A DNA stretch of 8,394 bases from a bacterium ADurb.Bin374 (GTDB lineage Bacteria > Riflebacteria > Ozemobacteria > Ozemobacterales > Ozemobacteraceae). The stretch covers positions 1 through 8,394 of the forward strand of contig MWAR01000543.1 in assembly GCA_002068715.1 (NCBI GenBank), given 5' to 3'. A model generated the notes under the pieces. It worked only from the letters and a program-made list of their open reading frames with translations, ran no database searches and was not told the DNA's origin. This document shows positions 5,787 through 8,394 of the stretch, one piece after another. The first letter of the stretch is position 1, and each line of letters opens with the position of its first letter. Made by a program: the position numbers and the translations under genes.

Positions 5787-5870
5787 GTTCGCCCTGAGCT
5801 TGTCGAAGGCTGCGATGACCCTGTCGAAGGGGGCGAGAGCTTCTCGTGCTTCGACAGACTCTGCACGAAC
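5787..5870. repeat. TTCGCCCTGAGC/TGTCGAAGG-type palindromic intergenic repeat
   Basis: The element begins GTTCGCCCTGAGC (5787-5799) followed by TTGTCGAAGG, has a second CTGTCGAAG (5821-5829) and ends with the inverse CTTCGACAG (5849-5857) and CGAAC (5866-5870). The inner part forms a strong nested hairpin: a 9-bp CTGTCGAAG/CTTCGACAG stem enclosing CGAGA-GCT-TCTCG. Repeats with this wording are dispersed between genes in many unrelated bacteria (general recollection). It is probably a non-autonomous repeat element rather than part of a gene. Confidence 0.7.
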
Positions 5871-5919
5871 TGAAACGCTGAATTGACGTTCGTTACGCAG
5901 GAAACACCAACGGGCTCAG

Positions 5920-5953
5920 AACAACACCCCGGGGAGAACCCCGGGGTGTTGTT
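5920..5953. terminator. Perfect 15-bp hairpin between convergent genes, likely bidirectional terminator
   Basis: AACAACACCCCGGGG (5920-5934) and its exact inverse (5939-5953) flank the four-base loop AGAA. It lies 20 bases after the stop of the minus-strand secreted-protein gene and downstream of the sigma gene on the plus strand. Its symmetric AACAAC/GTTGTT ends give a short U-rich 3' side in both directions, though no long U-run follows. Termination of the highly placed secreted-protein transcript is the likely main role. Confidence 0.65.
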
Positions 5954-5973
5954 GTAGAGCGTATGTTATAGAA

Positions 5974-6888
5974 TCATTCTCCGGAGGGCTGGTCAGTGTG
6001 CAAGACTTCGCCTTCGGTGCTGGTCGTGGTTTCAGTCGTGCCCTGCTCGGCATCCTTGGTGGTGTCGGCCTTGTTGCCGGCATCAACGGCGGCCTGAGAG
6101 TCGGTCGCGGTCTTGTCGGCAACCTTGCCACCTTCTTCCCAGCCGGTCTTGGCAGCACCGGTGATGTCCTTGATGATGTCGGAGAAGTTCTTGTCGACAT
6201 CGGCGGCGGTCTGGCCGACCTTCTCGATGGCCTTCCCGACGTAATCGAGCGCCGTTCCGACCTTGATCAGAACTTTCCCGACCGAGACAAGCGCGGCACC
6301 GATGGAAGCCGTCCACGGATTCGACTGGAGGGCAGTGCCAATCGAAACGAGTGCAGTACCGACGGTCTTCAACAACTGGCCGATCTTCTGGAGCAGCTGG
6401 CCGATCTTGATCAGGGCTTTCTGGGCTGCTGCCTTTACCTTGGTAAGTTTTTCGAAGGTGTTTCCGCTGCCCTTTGTGGCGGCGCCGATTTCCTTGACAC
6501 TTCCGGCGGCTTCTTTGGCAGTGCCTTTCACGTCATTGACCTGGGCCTTGGATGCATTAAGCTGCTTGTTCGCTTCCCGGATTTCCCTTTTGGTGCCGCG
6601 TCCCATCAATCCGTTGGTACTGATGGTATTGGTGTCGTTCAGCTTCTTGCTGGCATCCTCCGTCTGGTCACTGCCGGCCTGGGCTTCCGTGCCGGCCGCC
6701 GTGGCCGCGTTGCGCTGCTGCTCCGCGGTCGGTGTCACCGTTTCCTCGGAGGCGGCGGGCTGTGCCTGTTCCGTCGTCGCACCGGCGGTTTCCGCATCGG
6801 CGGCCATGACGGCCATGTTCATGGCAAAGGGCTCGATAACCATCAGTGCCACAAGGATCCAGGTCACAAAAAAGCGCGCTCGTTTCAT
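5974..6888 (-). CDS. Exported protein with glycine-containing heptad repeats, function unknown
   Basis: 304 residues from the ATG at 6888, chosen because GGAGG lies seven bases before it; an in-frame ATG at 6966 lacks one. Residues 1-29 form a signal peptide (MKRARFF, hydrophobic core, AVMA-A), so the mature protein is exported. The order is then a low-complexity Ala/Thr/Glu stretch (about 31-75), a charged helical part (about 95-155), a striking repeat block (162-230) of heptads of the type [IV]-G-x-[AL]-[LI]-x-x, and an acidic Thr-rich tail ending GEVLHTDQPSGE. The repeat block would make amphipathic helices with glycine every seventh residue. I do not recognise a family. It could be a membrane-active, surface or self-assembling helical protein. 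It lies 90 bases after the pseudopilin cluster in the same direction and is followed by a strong hairpin. The gene is well supported; its role is open. Confidence 0.85.
   Translation of the reverse strand: MKRARFFVTWILVALMVIEPFAMNMAVMAADAETAGATTEQAQPAASEETVTPTAEQQRNAATAAGTEAQAGSDQTEDASKKLNDTNTISTNGLMGRGTKREIREANKQLNASKAQVNDVKGTAKEAAGSVKEIGAATKGSGNTFEKLTKVKAAAQKALIKIGQLLQKIGQLLKTVGTALVSIGTALQSNPWTASIGAALVSVGKVLIKVGTALDYVGKAIEKVGQTAADVDKNFSDIIKDITGAAKTGWEEGGKVADKTATDSQAAVDAGNKADTTKDAEQGTTETTTSTEGEVLHTDQPSGE
6199..6405 (-). repeat. Coding heptad repeat block of the exported protein
   Basis: Residues 162-230 read as units IGQLLQK, IGQLLKT, VGTALVS, IGTALQS, then a six-residue break NPWTAS, then IGAALVS, VGKVLIK, VGTALDY, VGKAIEK, VGQTAAD. 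Glycines fall at 163, 170, 177, 184, 197, 204, 211, 218 and 225. The DNA units are diverged, so the pattern is kept at the protein level and is not a recent tandem duplication. Confidence 0.85.
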
Positions 6889-6895
6889 TGCGTTT

Positions 6896-6900
6896 CCTCC
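6896..6900 (-). promoter_or_regulatory. Ribosome binding site fixing the start of the heptad-repeat protein
   Basis: GGAGG on the minus strand lies seven bases upstream of the ATG at 6888, which also opens directly onto a signal peptide. This rules out the longer reading from 6966. A weak sigma-70-like pair (TTGTGA, 17 bases, AAAAAT) is present upstream of it within 6901-6930 but is not convincing. Confidence 0.7.
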
Positions 6901-6978
6901 TGAATGATTTTTCCTGTTTCGAAGGGATTTCACAAACCAGACGCGAACGAACCGCTCGAGGTTCATGAAAAAACCGGA

Positions 6979-7680
6979 TTAATTATGATAGGTTTCGTAA
7001 TTCCAAGTCAAATTGTTCAGGCTGCTCGAGACGAAGTTGCTCGAGATCGTCGTCGTGAGCTCGAGGGGCTTTCCGATATTCGCAGAGCCGTACATCTCTT
7101 TTCCCTCGTGGATCAGGAGACGGACCCACAGCAGCGGCACAGCCGGGTTCACCATATGGGTGTAGAGACGGAATTCGACGGCTTCGAAGCCTTTGAACGC
7201 GCGCTCGGAGCCTTTGTATTTTCTCTTCAGAGTTTTCGTCGCCGCATCGAACTGGTATTGGACGAGCTCCACGCGAGGCTTCGAGCCTGCATCGAACTCG
7301 AAGCGGAAGAAGGAAAGACCGTTCGGCGTGATCTGGATCGGATCTCCGTATTGGGAGGCCCAGCCCGGAGGATCCTTGAAGACGTATTTTCTCAGTCTGT
7401 TCACGTAGATATAGGCATTCGCGGGAGACCCGCCATCCTTGAACCGGGGACACGCGGAGGAAAAGTCGCGACGGAGATGGTTGATGGCAAGGCGTGCATC
7501 CTGGAGGTTCTGCAGATTCACCGTGCCATACATGTAATGATTTCTCACGCCGGAAAGGAGCTTATATATCAATAGAAATACAACAAGCGCCACGGCGATG
7601 CTGGCGATCATCTCGATCATCGTGAACGCCGACCGGCGGCGGAAAATCGTCTTCGCTTCAGTAATCGATGCGATTGTCAT
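6979..7680 (-). CDS. PilW/GspJ-like type IV prepilin (minor pseudopilin)
   Basis: 233 residues. After a 17-residue basic leader comes the prepilin cleavage region RRRSA|FTMIEM (cleavage after A18), the invariant glutamate at mature position 5 (E23) and a hydrophobic helix (about 20-44). Next is LQDARLAINHLRRDFSSAC (about 60-78), typical of GspJ/PilW minor pseudopilins, then a beta-rich globular part. Such proteins are processed by a PilD-type peptidase in the inner membrane and help start a pilus or type II secretion pseudopilus. The -1 residue is Ala rather than the usual Gly, which is tolerated in some prepilins. The gene overlaps the upstream prepilin gene by 23 bases and has only a weak Shine-Dalgarno (GGTG), so coupling is likely. 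GspJ versus PilW cannot be decided. Confidence 0.85.
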   Translation of the reverse strand: MTIASITEAKTIFRRRSAFTMIEMIASIAVALVVFLLIYKLLSGVRNHYMYGTVNLQNLQDARLAINHLRRDFSSACPRFKDGGSPANAYIYVNRLRKYVFKDPPGWASQYGDPIQITPNGLSFFRFEFDAGSKPRVELVQYQFDAATKTLKRKYKGSERAFKGFEAVEFRLYTHMVNPAVPLLWVRLLIHEGKEMYGSANIGKPLELTTTISSNFVSSSLNNLTWNYETYHN

Positions 7681-8209
7681 GTGTCACCAGCGTCGTGAGA
7701 GTGATTTTGCGCATGCGGTCTCCGGCGGGATCCATCAGGTTGGTCGGAGCCCGGCCCTCATTCCATTTGACCTCGACCCGGACCTCGCTCATGTATCCGG
7801 CCCCCATACCTGACGTGACCGGGACCACGCTTATGCTCCGAAGAAAATATGCCGTATTATATTGGTCAGAGTATCCGATATCCCTGGAGATTATCCCGTC
7901 GGCATCCCATTTCGGGTTCAGCGGATCGATCGTGTCGACGTCGGCCGGGCCGAGCGTCCCTCCTCCGACGTCCACTATGAGGGACCCCCCGCAGCCGCTC
8001 AGGTTCGTGTCGAGATTCGCCGTATCCGTAGCGATCATAGCCCACTCGAGCGCCTCGTTGGCGAGTTCCATCGCGCGCAGGTAGTTGATGGCCTTCGACG
8101 TCTCGGACCGGGATGAGGAAACCATCATGATGATCGGGATCGAGCATACCGCCGCGATCAGGGTTGCGACGATGATTTCGACGAAGCCGAAGCCCTTCCG
8201 CGCCCTCAT
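7658..8209 (-). CDS. PilV/GspI-like type IV prepilin (minor pseudopilin)
   Basis: 183 residues. The leader MRARKG is cut before F7 of the motif G|FGFVEI; the glutamate at mature position 5 is present and is followed by the hydrophobic helix IIVATLIAAVCSIPIIMMV. The stretch YLRAMELANEALEWAMIA (about 43-60) resembles the AxxxAxxxxEW helix seen in PilV/GspI proteins. The rest is a small beta-rich domain. GGAGG seven bases before the ATG (8217-8221) supports the start. It overlaps the gene before it by ATGA and the gene after it by 23 bases, so the three form one operon. The PilV/GspI-then-PilW/GspJ order is the usual one in minor pseudopilin clusters. The exact machine (pilus, secretion or a lineage-specific system) is not visible. 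Confidence 0.85.
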   Translation of the reverse strand: MRARKGFGFVEIIVATLIAAVCSIPIIMMVSSSRSETSKAINYLRAMELANEALEWAMIATDTANLDTNLSGCGGSLIVDVGGGTLGPADVDTIDPLNPKWDADGIISRDIGYSDQYNTAYFLRSISVVPVTSGMGAGYMSEVRVEVKWNEGRAPTNLMDPAGDRMRKITLTTLVTHDNRIDY

Positions 8210-8394
8210 TTTCCGCCCTCCGCCCCATCCGGTCTGGCCGTGCCGGAAGCGGTGAACGCATCGGGCTTGACAGCTTTCCCCCGTTCGGCCAGCTTCTGGA
8301 TCTCCCTCCCGTCGTCTTCAGGCGTCGCCACGGCGAGAAAAAACCTCGGTGGAGGCGACAGGTCGATCGGGGCCGCCGTCAGCCCGCGGCGGTT
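8206..8394 (-). CDS. C-terminal part of an unknown protein in the prepilin operon (start outside window)
   Basis: The frame enters from the right edge and codes for 62 residues before TGA at 8208-8206, which overlaps the ATG of the PilV/GspI-like gene (ATGA). The visible tail reads APIDLSPPPRFFLAVATPED, then a charged helix (EIQKLAERGKAVKPDAF) and a glycine-rich end. No prepilin signal can be seen because the N terminus is missing. Its position suggests another part of the pseudopilin cluster, possibly a further prepilin, but no family is recognisable from this fragment. Confidence 0.7.
   Translation of the reverse strand, partial: NRRGLTAAPIDLSPPPRFFLAVATPEDDGREIQKLAERGKAVKPDAFTASGTARPDGAEGGK

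Noticed and set aside
5998..6903. Long plus-strand open frame (301 codons, glycine/leucine-rich) with a GGAGG before a GTG
   Set aside because: It lies wholly antisense to the minus-strand exported protein, which has a signal peptide, a well-placed Shine-Dalgarno and an ordered heptad pattern. The apparent GGAGG is part of the last codons of that gene, and the open frame follows from its GC-rich, repetitive codons.
6889..6966. 26-residue N-terminal extension of the exported protein from an ATG at 6966
   Set aside because: It would bury the signal peptide behind a charged segment and lacks a ribosome site; the ATG at 6888 has both features right.
6904..7575. Plus-strand open frame of 223 codons
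   Set aside because: It is antisense to the PilW/GspJ-like prepilin, which has a clear cleavage motif and operon position; the plus-strand product shows no family features.

Overview
The window is about 60% GC by eye and comes from a bacterium with a double membrane or otherwise complex envelope. The signs are prepilin-type genes, a PspA-family membrane-protection protein with a sigma-54-type promoter, an ECF sigma factor with a FecR-like membrane anti-sigma factor, and a Ser/Thr kinase with zinc ribbons. No rRNA, tRNA, CRISPR array, transposase or phage gene was seen. This mix, and the palindromic CACAGAGG-type spacers, would fit a deep-branching lineage such as Candidatus Riflebacteria, a deltaproteobacterial-type group or Planctomycetota/Lentisphaerota. 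The sequence alone does not settle this, and the placement is a low-confidence guess.

Layout, left to right. (1) 3-512 (+): 3' part of a cysteine-rich DUF3109-type protein. (2) 513-734: control region with a well-formed -24/-12 promoter, then pspA (735-1397, +). (3) 1398-1646: convergent spacer with a minus-strand terminator whose U-tract lies in the last codons of pspA, and two palindromic repeat elements. (4) 3826 to 1647 (-): a two-gene operon, a zinc-ribbon/kinase/TPR-like/zinc-ribbon/membrane protein followed by a membrane-anchored TPR protein. The second gene seems to start at a CTG codon overlapping the kinase stop (CTGA). (5) 3827-4199: divergent promoter region with a third palindromic repeat. 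(6) 4200-5677 (+): zinc-finger/FecR anti-sigma gene followed, with an ATGA overlap, by its ECF sigma factor. (7) 5678-5973: spacer with a TTCGCCCTGAG/TGTCGAAGG-type repeat and a perfect 15-bp hairpin. (8) 6888 to 5974 (-): a secreted protein with about nine copies of a glycine-containing heptad. (9) 8394 to 6979 (-): prepilin-like cluster (a partial gene of unknown function, a PilV/GspI-like and a PilW/GspJ-like pseudopilin), tightly overlapping.

Functional picture (inference): several units point to sensing or guarding the cell envelope. These are PspA under sigma-54 control, a membrane-tethered kinase with a coupled TPR partner, and an ECF/anti-sigma pair with an extracytoplasmic FecR domain. 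The pseudopilin cluster makes parts of a type IV pilus or type II secretion-like assembly. The least explained item is the exported heptad-repeat protein just downstream of the pseudopilins.
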